Made by a program: the position numbers and the translations under genes. From positions 397,142 to 461,141 of the forward strand of contig NZ_JBJURJ010000003.1 of the NCBI RefSeq assembly GCF_046098205.1: a stretch of DNA of 64,000 bases, given 5' to 3'. Positions 51,201-59,245 of the stretch are shown here, in pieces (position 1 is the first letter of the stretch; every line of letters begins with the position of its first letter). Under the pieces are notes generated by a model. That model was not told where the DNA came from. It ran no database searches and was given only the letters and a program-made list of their open reading frames with translations. Source of the stretch: Paenibacillus_AR mesotrionivorans (GTDB lineage: Bacteria > Bacillota > Bacilli > Paenibacillales > NBRC-103111).

Positions 51201-51790
51201 CCGATAGACTTCGCATAACGATCTTGGAAAACCGACAAATTGGTCGTAATCCCCGCCGCATCGGTCAATTCGGAGTTACCGGATTTGATACCTCTTGTAA
51301 CTTGGACAATCGCCTCACCCCAGCTTAAGTGCTGCTCGCGGTTGTAAGCGGCGGCATCGGCGGTTGCATAAATCAGCTTACGGGTTTCGTCCAACCCTAA
51401 TCCGGACGACAGCAGAGTTTTAACCGAACTGCTCGCCTCAGCCAGTGTCATAAAGCCTTTATTGGCGAGTTCTTGCGCCAACCCCGTCGATTGTTCGATA
51501 TTGACATTCAATGCCTTGGACACTTCCGCTAGACCATTGACCGCCATAGACGCAGCCTGCGCCTCGTCCGTTAGCGATTTCACCGTACGCACCAGGCCGA
51601 CTAACGCCTTTGACGCGCCGAGGGATACGAGTGCTCCCGCAATTCCCTCGATACTCCTAGCGGTAGTCTTCGCACCGGCGTCAACCTCACGCATTTGCTT
51701 CTTTGCGTTGTCCATTCCGGATTTAAAATTACCGGTATCAAGCGTAAGCTTAGCCCTAATCGCGCCGACATCCGTTGCTCCCATCGCCAT
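48293..51790 (-). CDS. Phage tail tape measure protein
   Basis: A 1165-aa protein: an N-terminal TMP core (KLTLDTGNFKSGMDNAKKQMREVDAGAK), membrane-like helices near residues 285-335 (LAVTAAVGALKTALALLEV, GWVIAGVTAAAGAITAY), and long coiled coil (about 360-1030) rich in Lys/Glu/Ala, with a Gly/Ser-rich end. It sets tail length in siphophage-type tails; 1165 residues suggest roughly 170 nm at 0.15 nm per residue. It starts directly after the stop of the 83-aa protein gene. Confidence 0.93.
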   Translation of the reverse strand: MAMGATDVGAIRAKLTLDTGNFKSGMDNAKKQMREVDAGAKTTARSIEGIAGALVSLGASKALVGLVRTVKSLTDEAQAASMAVNGLAEVSKALNVNIEQSTGLAQELANKGFMTLAEASSSVKTLLSSGLGLDETRKLIYATADAAAYNREQHLSWGEAIVQVTRGIKSGNSELTDAAGITTNLSVFQDRYAKSIGTTADKLTEAQKVQAAYSGIMQESALYAGNADTALQGFAGTQAVFNQTLQTAKVELGEAYLPIVEKFLETLTPIIVDVTKWASANKEMVAGLTAAAGAILAVTAAVGALKTALALLEVSLGPVGWVIAGVTAAAGAITAYRAASDAASDSALKWAKNQDVLNAKLAQDPTKRSADDVKGLQGDIEALNKIMEQRNKLMDEYSALERKAQSGQGSMENTNKMFELADGIKEVDASLRKMDFKNADEASKALQRMNQAYEDSIPARVQVEKSTISEIAQRVQQTNGTEALRKKYEELSKVEKLNDAQKAELASTVKQLAKEYPDIIAKMDEEGRYIITNTDLLNAQINTEREIIRTKAELRKQDLQDLQKATKAKIQAATAEITALKAVLEATTTKKSVIDAPAFDESKVNPLLTGTAREYAVAEGKRLNEEAQRQIKSEREKSNELQASLIELSRMVKDIDANKWDDYLPKTGVSGATSSGGDAAKKSGKTAAEIAAEMRRDLFAQDMATARYNAQMYDQTADEQIAAIERIREAHAQYLSENVEDERSLQLQIKALNETKVDDAEKAAKAQYSYSSEWIAMEERRLREKGATETEVAQMALDAWTRVKAQYIEGSDEYKSADKEQYTARMALIKEAERAAKDADESAEKRRDKAQKATLDAIDEQKKAELSAIEAQKKARKDYYDAQIKALDSVERQRDRSEIQAEADKYRLATSEQGQKHYAELIEQLRKMDVEDQKTALANARDAEVDTLDRRKDDIESWYDEIKASIESFSGDVSSIYAATEDSRFSAFVTTNARIKAEMERFTAEMSAMNNVATPQSSYEASILRQMKSNANAWWTASDSGRKQIEAESQALGASIGASYNNGSWYKNGVPLFHTGGIAGGMSFASGSALASDELRAILRAGEVTLTPEQVKSVVESVSGGGKREAANIGNVVHIENATFDSAEDFAAFERNAGQAALDILRKDI

Positions 51791-52042
51791 TTAGCGGACT
51801 TCCTCCTTTGTAATGAGTTCAACGAACATAGGCGCAAACAACTTTGCAATTCCCTTCCGGAAATCTGCGTCAGGTAACTCGATAACCTTCGCCGTGTTAA
51901 GCATATCTAACGCCATATCCAGGCCAAAAGCTGCGAAATTCTCGCGCTCCTCTTGCGTCTCACACGCGCGAACACCTTCGACCATACCCGCGACTGTGCT
52001 CGCTAATGGTTCGATCATAATCGCCATGACTCCGTTATCCAT
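51791..52042 (-). CDS. Small protein upstream of TMP, possible tail-assembly chaperone
   Basis: An 83-aa acidic, helical protein. In tail modules, the gene directly before the tape measure usually encodes a G/GT-type chaperone, and this protein has the right size and position. No slippery frameshift site with an extended product is evident. GGAGGG precedes the ATG. It ends exactly where the tape measure gene begins, so the two are coupled. Confidence 0.55.
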   Translation of the reverse strand: MDNGVMAIMIEPLASTVAGMVEGVRACETQEERENFAAFGLDMALDMLNTAKVIELPDADFRKGIAKLFAPMFVELITKEEVR

Positions 52043-52105
52043 ACGTAATCCCTCCGTTTAAATGATAGAAAAAGGGTCTGCGTCTTAAACAGACCCACTC
52101 CGTCC

Positions 52106-53041
52106 CTATTCCGCTGACGTTCCTAGTGCGTCTGCTCGCTTCTGAAGATCAGCAGCCTTTTCCTTCAAATATGCTGCTTCTCCAAGAGAACGAGCATAGT
52201 CACCTAAAGCCTTTAGTTTTAACCACTCCTCACGTGCAGCTTCCCTTTCGGCGTAGATATCAAGTTCTTCCTCAACCTCCGGTTCCTCTGCAACGTCCTC
52301 CGGTTTTAACGACTCGTTCCCCTCAATAGAAAAGAAATCTGCGGGAGAGTTGATATACTGCGCGTGAGTCTTACCAAACAACTCTTCGGCCGCATCTTGT
52401 ATAATCTTCCCGGTACTGTAGAGTTGAGGTCTTTCTTCTACAGCCTCGGCCTCCTCGTAAATGGCCCTCGCTTCCTTAACTTCTGCGGATTCATAATCGC
52501 CTTTTAGCCGTTCAAACGTGGCCGCAAGCTTCAGCTTCAAGCTCCCGTCAGCTTCCGGAGCATTCGTAATAGCAGCCGCAATCTCCGCAAACTGGTCGCG
52601 AACTACTCCCGCAAGATAGGGACCGTCTATATTCCGCTTGATGAACGATGTAAGCGCCTCATATCCGCTATCAGCACGCGTAGACAGCATAAGATGCGTC
52701 CTAAGCTCCTTTAGCGCAGATTCAAACCGTTGCAGCTTCTTAGCATCAGGTTTCGGAGCTGGTGCGTACAAAATCTCCTCCGCTGCTGCCTTCGCCTTGA
52801 TAGCGTTGCGCTTTACGTCCTGCTGGCGGATATACGACGTCTGCAAAAACTCTACGCCCATCTTCTCGCGTAACGTCTGGATAGCGTCCGCTTTACCTTC
52901 TGCGGAGAGTTTAGCGTTGCCTTCGATCTTGGTGGACTCTGCTGTGAGCTTCTGTTTATTCTCCAACAGGAAGCTCGTTCCCGTGGATTGGGTTTCCTTG
53001 ACCTTTTCGAGGTACGCTTTTGCTACTTCAAGTTTGCTCAT
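52106..53041 (-). CDS. Coiled-coil protein, unknown
   Basis: A 311-aa protein dominated by Lys/Glu/Ala-rich helices (heptad-like in residues 1-110 and 190-305), with an acidic stretch (LKPEDVAEEPEVEEELDIYAE) near residue 255. No membrane segment is visible. It sits where a major tail protein would be expected, but it has no beta-sandwich character. GGAGGTTAAATAACT precedes the ATG. The role is unknown; a scaffold or helper-interaction role is a guess. Confidence 0.55.
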   Translation of the reverse strand: MSKLEVAKAYLEKVKETQSTGTSFLLENKQKLTAESTKIEGNAKLSAEGKADAIQTLREKMGVEFLQTSYIRQQDVKRNAIKAKAAAEEILYAPAPKPDAKKLQRFESALKELRTHLMLSTRADSGYEALTSFIKRNIDGPYLAGVVRDQFAEIAAAITNAPEADGSLKLKLAATFERLKGDYESAEVKEARAIYEEAEAVEERPQLYSTGKIIQDAAEELFGKTHAQYINSPADFFSIEGNESLKPEDVAEEPEVEEELDIYAEREAAREEWLKLKALGDYARSLGEAAYLKEKAADLQKRADALGTSAE

Positions 53042-53043
53042 AG

Positions 53044-53652
53044 TTATTTAACCTCCGGTAATTTTTTAAACTGCTCGATATGGCGAAAGTCTTCGTAGGT
53101 TACTAACGGTAGGCTGTGAATATTTGCGATTTCGTGAACGGCAATACCGTCTCCCGGACGCTTATCGTCGTACTCCAAGATCGCTATTTCATGACGCTGT
53201 AGCCGGTAGTCCTCAACTAATTGGTAGTACTCTAGGACAGCGCTGTAATATGCATCTCTAGCCGCAGCCATCCGTTTAACAATCGGATACAGTTCCGCCT
53301 CACGCACCGCTTTAAGGTATGGGCCGTTCCAATCTACTACTAGATCCCGGATAGTAACGCGATCCTTTTCGGATTCTGCCCGGACGTAATCTGCTGCCCT
53401 TTCCCGTTCTACTTGCGCCTGCGCTACGTCTGCTTCGGCTTCCGTAATTCTTGCGCGCATCTTCGTTTTTTCTGCGCCCTTGTCTGCGCCTGTTTGAATC
53501 TCAGTCCGTACGATAGCGTCAAGCTCCGCCTTCAAATCTTGAAGCCGGGTTCCGGCGTCGATTACCGCCTTTTCGTACTTATCCGTAATTTCTACGAACC
53601 TCAATGCCTGCGCGTCGTAGCGCTCTTTCAGTTCCCAACGCAATTTTCCCAT
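53044..53652 (-). CDS. Coiled-coil protein, unknown
   Basis: A 202-aa protein: two long helices (residues about 1-110, with many Glu, Arg, Ala) and a more folded C-terminal part (SLPLVTYEDFRHIEQFKKL). ATG at 53652 is preferred, as GAGGAG lies 8 nt upstream; the ATG six bases before it is too near. The next gene upstream ends 2 bp away, so it is part of a tightly packed operon. No family recognised. Confidence 0.55.
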   Translation of the reverse strand: MGKLRWELKERYDAQALRFVEITDKYEKAVIDAGTRLQDLKAELDAIVRTEIQTGADKGAEKTKMRARITEAEADVAQAQVERERAADYVRAESEKDRVTIRDLVVDWNGPYLKAVREAELYPIVKRMAAARDAYYSAVLEYYQLVEDYRLQRHEIAILEYDDKRPGDGIAVHEIANIHSLPLVTYEDFRHIEQFKKLPEVK

Positions 53653-53654
53653 TT

Positions 53655-54083
53655 TCATTTCTCCTCTGTTTGTGTATTATTTCCTACCGGTTGGATTACG
53701 GTATCTTTGCGCCTTGCTGCGTCCTCTAGTAGTAACCGGGCATATGTCATTTTCCGGCGCGGAGTCTCCGTAAAAGTGACGGCTACGTCATGTGTGATAA
53801 CGTTATCCATTATCTGGCGGTGATATAGCAGATGCGGCAACCTGTGGAATATAGCGATTTTCTGCGCTCCTGGTCCGCTATACCGGATAATTGCGCTAAT
53901 AAGCGTTGGCAGCGTCTGCTTAACTGACCGCTTTTTACCGTCGGGTAGGATCGCGTCGTAGTATGCGGAGATAACGCAATAATCCGCAGGGCCATCCGGC
54001 CCATGACGATACAACACAACACCCGCAGCAACCTCGCCGGACTGCGCCTGCATTAATGCTAAGTCCGCGTATACCGTTACCAC
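53655..54083 (-). CDS. Unknown protein, possibly RNase H-like fold
   Basis: A 142-aa basic protein. The start VTVYADLALMQAQSGEVAAG and the following VVLYRHGPDG...YCVISAYYD recall the first strands of an RNase H-like fold, but the catalytic acidic residues are only partly matched, so this is weak. GTG start with GAGAGG upstream. Its start overlaps the 3' end of the cold-shock-domain gene by 7 nt. Confidence 0.45.
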   Translation of the reverse strand: MVTVYADLALMQAQSGEVAAGVVLYRHGPDGPADYCVISAYYDAILPDGKKRSVKQTLPTLISAIIRYSGPGAQKIAIFHRLPHLLYHRQIMDNVITHDVAVTFTETPRRKMTYARLLLEDAARRKDTVIQPVGNNTQTEEK

Positions 54084-54457
54084 TGCGCCTCTCCGCTAGG
54101 GTCGATAAGATGGACATCAACAGCGCGGATAGCGCCTGTTTTTCGGTCTGGCGCCTGCTCATACGCTACCTTTGCGCCGGCCTTATAAAAGCGGAGATTA
54201 CCGTCGATTACCGACTTAAAGTGGAAAAACATATCCTCTCCGCCGTCATCCGGCTTGATAAATCCAAAGTAGCGGTCCGGGATAACGTGCATGATCGTAC
54301 CGGTATGTGCGCCGGATAGCATCGTCATGTACTCCGGGGTTTCTTTCGCTGGCGGCTTGGCTGCGGCTTTGCATTGTCCGAGGCTTGGTCCTAGATCCAA
54401 GTCTAATCCCGTACCCTGGCCTTGCTTAGGACTCCACGTGCTCGATTGAATAAACAA
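54077..54457 (-). CDS. Cold-shock-domain protein with N-terminal extension
   Basis: A 126-aa protein. Residues about 50-120 form a cold-shock domain: TGTIMHVIPDRYFGFIKP corresponds to RNP1 and DMFFHFKSV to RNP2. The 45-residue N-terminal part is Gly/Pro/Gln-rich and unassigned. It should bind single-stranded nucleic acid. It is placed among the element's replication-type genes, so a role in element or helper replication or in mRNA control is plausible. A TTG start follows GAGAGG. Confidence 0.75.
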   Translation of the reverse strand: MFIQSSTWSPKQGQGTGLDLDLGPSLGQCKAAAKPPAKETPEYMTMLSGAHTGTIMHVIPDRYFGFIKPDDGGEDMFFHFKSVIDGNLRFYKAGAKVAYEQAPDRKTGAIRAVDVHLIDPSGEAQW

Positions 54458-54458
54458 A

Positions 54459-54623
54459 CTAACCTCTCCCTTTTAAAATAGTGTGAGTCAAATACACGCA
54501 TTTTTCATTTCGAAAACACTTGCATACCGGATTAATCTCGCCTTTGCGCATATCAAGCAACGCACATATCCCCGCCTGGAAAAACGGACACCACGCTTTA
54601 GCCGCCTCTGATGCGCTACTCAT
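54459..54623 (-). CDS. Small Cys-rich protein, unknown
   Basis: A 54-aa protein with Cys residues in AWCPFFQAGICALL and NPVCKCFRNEKCVYL, five in all, which could bind zinc. The ATG at 54623 overlaps the stop of the HNH gene by 8 nt (ATGAGTAG). It ends 2 bp before the cold-shock-domain gene start. Packing and composition support it as a real gene; the fold is unknown. Confidence 0.55.
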   Translation of the reverse strand: MSSASEAAKAWCPFFQAGICALLDMRKGEINPVCKCFRNEKCVYLTHTILKGRG

Positions 54624-55161
54624 TAGCCGCCTCATCCACATTAAAGTGCAAATAGACGTACTCGACATACTCGGCTGCGGACATTTCGTTTACCAACGCG
54701 AGCAGGCCGATCATGTGTGCGAACTTAACACGGTGTATCCCGAGCCGTTCCCCGTTATCACGGAACCAGTCAAAGATATTTGTGTTGCCCTTTGACGCGT
54801 TCAGCCATCGAGCAATTGGTATCATGTTGCCGATTGCGGTACGACCGCCGTACTTAAGCGGAATAACGTGATCCATCGTCACATCCTCCGTCGATCCGGT
54901 AAGTATGCAGCGGTCCCCGCCGAGCATATCCAGTGCATCCATAGCAGCTTGATACGTCCAAGTTTGCGCAGCCTCGACGTCACCGAGCGCAATAGCCCGG
55001 TTACGCTGAGAGCGGATACGGAGTCGTAGCGCGTTTTGTGGACGACGATCCCATGCGCGCTTACTTGCGCTGTCTCGTTTTGCACGACAGGACGGGCATA
55101 CCCTTGCACGATTGGACCTGGGGTTAAAGGACTTTCCGCAATCTGAACATGTCTTTTTCAT
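54616..55161 (-). CDS. HNH endonuclease with N-terminal zinc ribbon
   Basis: A 181-aa protein. The N-terminus has a zinc-ribbon-like CSDCGKSF...CPSCRAKR motif (residues about 5-30). The HNH motif is in VTMDHVIPLKYGGRTAIGNMIP with the following ARWLNASKGN. Phage HNH nucleases often act with terminase at packaging or as homing enzymes. The ATG at 55161 has AAAGGTG 7 nt upstream; the ATG nine bases earlier is too close. Confidence 0.8.
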   Translation of the reverse strand: MKKTCSDCGKSFNPRSNRARVCPSCRAKRDSASKRAWDRRPQNALRLRIRSQRNRAIALGDVEAAQTWTYQAAMDALDMLGGDRCILTGSTEDVTMDHVIPLKYGGRTAIGNMIPIARWLNASKGNTNIFDWFRDNGERLGIHRVKFAHMIGLLALVNEMSAAEYVEYVYLHFNVDEAANE

Positions 55162-55166
55162 GTCAT

Positions 55167-55406
55167 TCACCTTTTCTCAGTTTTTTGGTTAAGCTCATTG
55201 CTTAGGGCGTTTATCTTAGCGATTCTTTCGGACGTAAGGCCAAGCTCTTGCTCAATTTTCAACGCTAAGCCCTCCGGCAAAGGACGGTGCCCAATCTCAA
55301 TTTGACTAATAAAACTCGGATGCACATCTAACATTCCGGCTAACCGGGCGGCGGTAACGCCGTAATATCTCCGCACCAACGCCAGATTATTGCTAGTGAC
55401 CAACAT
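55167..55406 (-). CDS. XRE family HTH protein
   Basis: A 79-aa protein with a Cro/CI-type HTH: LALVRRYYGVTAARLAGMLDVHPSFISQIEIGHRPL (split motif), then a short helical tail. AAGGAGG precedes the ATG at 55406. It overlaps the upstream replication-type gene and touches the HNH gene start, so it is inside an operon rather than in a divergent switch. It may regulate copy number or late genes. Confidence 0.8.
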   Translation of the reverse strand: MLVTSNNLALVRRYYGVTAARLAGMLDVHPSFISQIEIGHRPLPEGLALKIEQELGLTSERIAKINALSNELNQKTEKR

Positions 55407-55422
55407 ACAAATCCTCCTTACT

Positions 55423-56373
55423 CTATCTCCTCCTCGTGGAATTGAAGACAACCGCTAAAGCTTCCAGTTCGCGAAGAGACTTAGCGTCACCGGCGAACAA
55501 GACACGCGGATTGGCGATAATACGGCGCTTACGCCGATCCTCCGTATCCTCGACAAATGCAAAAACTGGCTGATCGTCTAGCCTTACTTTGCCCATGGCT
55601 CTTTTCAACTTAGACGCGTCGCTGTATTGAAGAACGAGGGCAAGTTGATCCAGCGTCATAGGCACAACGTTACTGTCGTAATACTCGGTTGGGTTCATGG
55701 CTACGATGTTGTAGCGGAAATTAAGGAATGGAATAACCATAAACACAATGGACAACTGCTTAACATCCCTCCCCTGACCGAATTTAGCGTAGAGACGGCG
55801 AATCGTGTCCCGGTACAGCCGGATGCTTTGCATTCCCTCGCCGACGTCCTCTCTCTTCCCGCGAATAAATAGCGCAGGGTTAACGCGGATTCGCCCCCCT
55901 TCCAATTCACAAAGTACGCCCTCGGATATGAGTTTGCCGTAAAACTCCGAAAACCGGCTGCGGCTGAGTCCGACTAACTCTTCGACTCCGCTGCGGTCAA
56001 TAATGCGGCCGTTATCGTGCTGAAGTGTTCCGTTGTACGCGGTGTACGTCGCCAAAAACATTAACCGGCCAACGTCCGATTGTGATAGCGTCGGATACTG
56101 CTGTTCCAGCGTCACACACGGCGCATAATAGGCGTTGACGAATCCGCCGTTTTCGTCCGCAAATCGCCCCATATCAGCGCGGTTCTTTGCATACCGAGCC
56201 TGCGCAAGAGTCGTACGGGCAACGAGTTTCATGCGGTGGCTTACGTCGACTCCGTCCGGCGCAAAAATCGACCCGTTGCGAATTGTTCCGTTTTGAAAAG
56301 TCGCGAATAAGCGGGCTTTCTGGCGCGGACGCATCCCTTTCCACTCTCGTGTGCTTTCTGCCGATCTTCCCAT
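55423..56373 (-). CDS. Winged-helix replication-initiator-like protein
   Basis: A 316-aa protein with a central winged HTH (about residues 105-170: VEELVGLSRSRFSEFYGKLISEGVLCELEGGRIRVNPALFIRG, split here) and a second similar half near the C-terminus ending in NPRVLFAG. This two-part layout resembles RepL/RepA-type initiators. An iteron-like array lies directly upstream. GGAGGGG precedes the ATG. It may drive replication of the excised element. Confidence 0.6.
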   Translation of the reverse strand: MGRSAESTREWKGMRPRQKARLFATFQNGTIRNGSIFAPDGVDVSHRMKLVARTTLAQARYAKNRADMGRFADENGGFVNAYYAPCVTLEQQYPTLSQSDVGRLMFLATYTAYNGTLQHDNGRIIDRSGVEELVGLSRSRFSEFYGKLISEGVLCELEGGRIRVNPALFIRGKREDVGEGMQSIRLYRDTIRRLYAKFGQGRDVKQLSIVFMVIPFLNFRYNIVAMNPTEYYDSNVVPMTLDQLALVLQYSDASKLKRAMGKVRLDDQPVFAFVEDTEDRRKRRIIANPRVLFAGDAKSLRELEALAVVFNSTRRR

Positions 56374-57151
56374 GTAACCCCTCCTGAATTTTTGCTATTA
56401 TTTATTTAGCAGTTGGGTAAAAAAATGGCTTCGAGAAGACAGCCAAAAATTTGAATTGGCGTTTTCATATCCTCAGATACACTTTCATGCCTTTTATCGG
56501 GCCTCATAATATAGCGCCTACTAAAGGTCGAAAATATCGGTAATACCCCTCAATTCGTATAGACACGAGACTTTGCGAAATATCGGAACAACCCTTCATA
56601 ATGTAGTACGACATGGTCGAGAGAAATATCGGGCTTCCCTTTTATAGTCCCTGAGACAGGAAGAATAATCGGGTTCTGCATACACCGGCGGACTTTCCTT
56701 CACCAGTATATAGATAACTGAAGGCACAAAAAGCAACAGACCTCCTCATAATATATGGTCGGGAAAACAAGGAATTAATACGCGGTAGAAAATTAGACTG
56801 CCTTTCGGGAACAAAACAGGGGAGATAGGTTGCCTTTCGGGAACAGAGGAAAAGGCCGGAAACTCGCGTGGCACTAAGGTTGGCGGCATTTTTGGAGGGT
56901 TCTATCCTTCTTTTCTTCTACTTAAATTCCGTTGACGATACGAATATTGGCGGAGGAGATTACGTAAAGAGTCGGAGTATAGCGTTAGTCTACGTTGAAT
57001 CATATTGATTCACAGCAGACAGCCAGACAGCTTCCGTAGACTCGGTACGAGTCAGCGCAAGCGTAAGAGCCTGCCGCGGTCACTATCGTTCCCTTGCCTC
57101 ATCCGCCCCAAAACCGGGGACGTCTGAACGTGTTATATATCAACGTCATAA
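56374..57151. other. Non-coding region upstream of the rep-like gene; putative origin
   Basis: About 780 bp without a gene. It holds a degenerate repeat array (separate entry), two 15-bp direct repeats TGCCTTTCGGGAACA (56799-56813, 56831-56845) and a stretch near 56905-57000 with ATTGA/ATATTG motifs. Taken with the neighbouring initiator-like gene it is the best candidate for an origin of replication. Confidence 0.5.
56491..56775. repeat. Degenerate iteron-like array, 40/46-bp period
   Basis: A/TATCGG occurs at 56496, 56536, 56582, 56628 and (AATCGG) 56668; consecutive spacings are 40, 46, 46 and 40 bp. Each is followed by a variant of CCTCATAATATAG or CTTCATAATGTAG. A further CCTCATAATATATGG lies near 56743. 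Confidence 0.65.
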
Positions 57152-57901
57152 TTAACCGTTTAAGACCGACGTTAAAATATAGAATAGTCTGATACGCCGC
57201 GGTTTTTGGCGGAGCAGGGCAAGGAACGGAGTGACGCGGCAGCTTCTTTTATGCTCGCGCTGATTCATATTGAATCTACGGGAGCTGGCGTTATAGACGC
57301 CATACCTCGCTTCATACCGCTTTAACCGGTCACTCAGCGTAGGGTCAGCGACATACTCCGTCTGTACTTCGATACGCGGTAGTGGCGGAGGCGTAGACGC
57401 AAGGGATTCAACGGTACCGCGCAGGACTGCGTTTTCGTCCGCTACTTGCTCCGCGCGATCCTCCGCCATTTTGCGCGCTTCCTCTGCGGCTTTAAGCGTA
57501 TCCTCCGCCTTTCTCAGCGCCTCTTTAACTTCGCGCAGTTCGCGGACGGTCATTTCCGCAGGCGACTTCGTCTCACCGGACTTCAGCGTGTGGTCGCGTT
57601 CGCGTTCTTCGGGAGGCAGCGTTGCTATTTCGTAAAGTGCTTTCAGCCCCAAATGCGAGTACGTACTCGTTTTTAACTGCGAGTGGTCCGATACCTTCAT
57701 CATCTGCTGTGCTATTCTCGGGTGAATGTCTAACTGCTCCAACCACTCCCCGAACTGTCCGTGAACCAAGTCGTTCTCCTTAACGTGCTTCAGCCGCCGA
57801 CCAATCTCGAATATAGCATCGCCTGCGATCCGTTTATACGAGTTGATTTCCGCGGTGATTACGGTTAAATCCGACGATAGAGTTACGAGTTGCTTCGCCA
57901 T
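57152..57901 (-). CDS. DUF3102 domain protein
   Basis: A 249-aa protein. The DUF3102 pattern is at residues 8-90: LTVITAEINSYKRIAGDAIFEIGRRLKHVKENDLVHGQFGEWLE (split here). The middle is a coiled coil (about 118-170), and the last 40 residues are basic and disordered-looking. The family occurs on plasmids, phages and satellites and is thought to be DNA-associated. GGAGGGCGCACCCT precedes the ATG. It lies upstream of the origin-like region. Confidence 0.8.
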   Translation of the reverse strand: MAKQLVTLSSDLTVITAEINSYKRIAGDAIFEIGRRLKHVKENDLVHGQFGEWLEQLDIHPRIAQQMMKVSDHSQLKTSTYSHLGLKALYEIATLPPEERERDHTLKSGETKSPAEMTVRELREVKEALRKAEDTLKAAEEARKMAEDRAEQVADENAVLRGTVESLASTPPPLPRIEVQTEYVADPTLSDRLKRYEARYGVYNASSRRFNMNQREHKRSCRVTPFLALLRQKPRRIRLFYILTSVLNG

Positions 57902-58090
57902 AGGGTGCGCCCTCCTTCCGTCTTATCCTCTCGTAGGTATAGTACGCCCCTCGAAGTTCATTTCGCGCAATTCTCCAAAACTTTCTTTTCTGCCTCCTTT
58001 CGTTTTTTTTTCTCACACCATATGATACGGAATGACTTTGCCGTCTTGCGCACTTTACCGGAAACTATTTTCGGATAATTACGCTATCCT

Positions 58091-58321
58091 CTACCGGATA
58101 GGTAACGTCTCCTGACGTAAACTTTCCATACAATCCGCTTGTTGGCGTTCCCGTACCACTGAACGCCCAATTAAAACGCTGGGACCGCGATAAACTTGCG
58201 CGTGCGGACGCTGGCGGGCAAAATTCCGGAAGAAATCGGACAATACCTCCGTTACCGTTTCCGCTTCAAGATGGATTAGCGGCTCCTCCTCATCCGGAAT
58301 AAAATAGGCCCTACACTCCAT
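58091..58321 (-). CDS. Small protein, unknown
   Basis: A 76-aa acidic-then-basic protein (MECRAYFIPDEEEPLIHLEAE at the start, basic C-terminus). GAGGAGGG precedes the ATG at 58321 with 6-nt spacing. No family recognised. The structured RNA units lie 85-210 nt upstream of its start in the transcript. Confidence 0.55.
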   Translation of the reverse strand: MECRAYFIPDEEEPLIHLEAETVTEVLSDFFRNFARQRPHAQVYRGPSVLIGRSVVRERQQADCMESLRQETLPIR

Positions 58322-58404
58322 GTAATCCCTCCTCGAAAAATAATTTATGAAACTTCGAAACCAAGCGAATGTATGTTCGTATTAATGGGTATAGAAAAGA
58401 AGAA

Positions 58405-58548
58405 AGATCGTCTGGCGGTCCACATTCGCTACTTTGGCGAGTAGGCTGCGGAACGACGATCTCCATAGCAGGGTCCGTCTGGCGGTCTGTTGGAGTTTAC
58501 TACGTTGGCGCGTAGTTGTCAGAACGACGGACATATCGAAAGTGTCCG
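58405..58548 (-). ncRNA. Two tandem copies of a structured RNA motif
   Basis: Unit 1 (58406-58461) is closed by GATCGTC/GACGATC and unit 2 (58473-58532) by GTCCGTC/GACGGAC. The stems differ by paired changes that keep base pairing. Both units share TGGCGGTC after the first arm, an inner hairpin CTAC(T/G)TTGGCG(A/C)GTAG, and GAACGAC before the second arm. The 3' arm of unit 2 can instead form CGGACA...TGTCCG with sequence to 58548. The strand of the RNA is not certain; minus is assumed from gene direction. Confidence 0.6.
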
Positions 58549-58585
58549 GAATCACTTTGCAGAGGGAATACCGGACATGAGGTAG

Positions 58586-58924
58586 TTAAACAGCGATAGG
58601 TGCGGCGCAGGCATTAGAGAGAATAGCGACATTCTCACCCGCCGCCCACATCGCAAAAGAGAGCGCAGCTTCTACCGGAATGGAGGTGATATCAAAGGAC
58701 TCGGTATTGAGAAGGTCGATTTCGCACAGGATTCCATTATCATCGTACAAATCTACTCCTTCAGCGGAAGGAACGACATGCAGAAAGAATAAAGTGCGAA
58801 GGCATGTGGAGACTGCGATATTAGGCGTAATCAAATACCCGGCCTCCTCCGACTGGCAAGCCACCGTCCCACCGTTTACATAATCAATATCCTCGTAGTT
58901 GTACACGATTGTAATTTTCTTCAT
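58586..58924 (-). CDS. Unknown protein
   Basis: A 112-aa acidic protein with a beta-rich N-terminus (KKITIVYNYEDIDYVNGG) and an Ala-rich helical C-terminus (VEAALSFAMWAAGENVAILS). GGGGAGG precedes the ATG. Not recognised. It is first or second in the element's minus-strand operon, downstream of the 99-aa gene. Confidence 0.6.
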   Translation of the reverse strand: MKKITIVYNYEDIDYVNGGTVACQSEEAGYLITPNIAVSTCLRTLFFLHVVPSAEGVDLYDDNGILCEIDLLNTESFDITSIPVEAALSFAMWAAGENVAILSNACAAPIAV

Positions 58925-58945
58925 CCTCGTAATACCTCCCCCGTT

Positions 58946-59245
58946 TTAGTGTCTTGCGACAGCCTCGCAGGACTTCCTTTCATTTGTGAACCCAAGATTA
59001 GACAGCACGGTGGCATCCGCGTCAAAACGGCCGGCAATAGCGTCAGGGTTAGTTCCGGTTACGCGATGAAAGAAACCGCGGCAATATACCGCCTTAGCTC
59101 CGGATTCCATGTCAGTCACGGTTACGCAGCCGGAGCGGGAATCTACGGACCAGCCGAGTGTAATCGGTAATGCTGTACGCAGCGTTCCGGCTCCGATAAA
59201 ATCTCCGCGTTGATTATCCCAAACGAGAATATTAAACGTCTTCAT
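58946..59245 (-). CDS. Unknown protein
   Basis: A 99-aa protein: MKTFNILVWDNQRGDFIGAG at the start, a probable beta-sheet middle (SGCVTVTDMESGAKAVYCRG) and a helical end. AAGGAG lies 9 nt before ATG 59245, so the seven-residue extension is not used. No family recognised. Confidence 0.6.
   Translation of the reverse strand: MKTFNILVWDNQRGDFIGAGTLRTALPITLGWSVDSRSGCVTVTDMESGAKAVYCRGFFHRVTGTNPDAIAGRFDADATVLSNLGFTNERKSCEAVARH

Noticed and set aside
56491..56775. CRISPR array
   Set aside because: Repeats are short and degenerate with 40/46-bp spacing, there are no conserved 25-37-bp repeats, and no cas genes are present.
57834..58016. 60-aa basic frame overlapping the DUF3102 start
   Set aside because: Its middle is encoded by the ribosome site and start region of the DUF3102 gene, and no good ribosome site of its own is visible.
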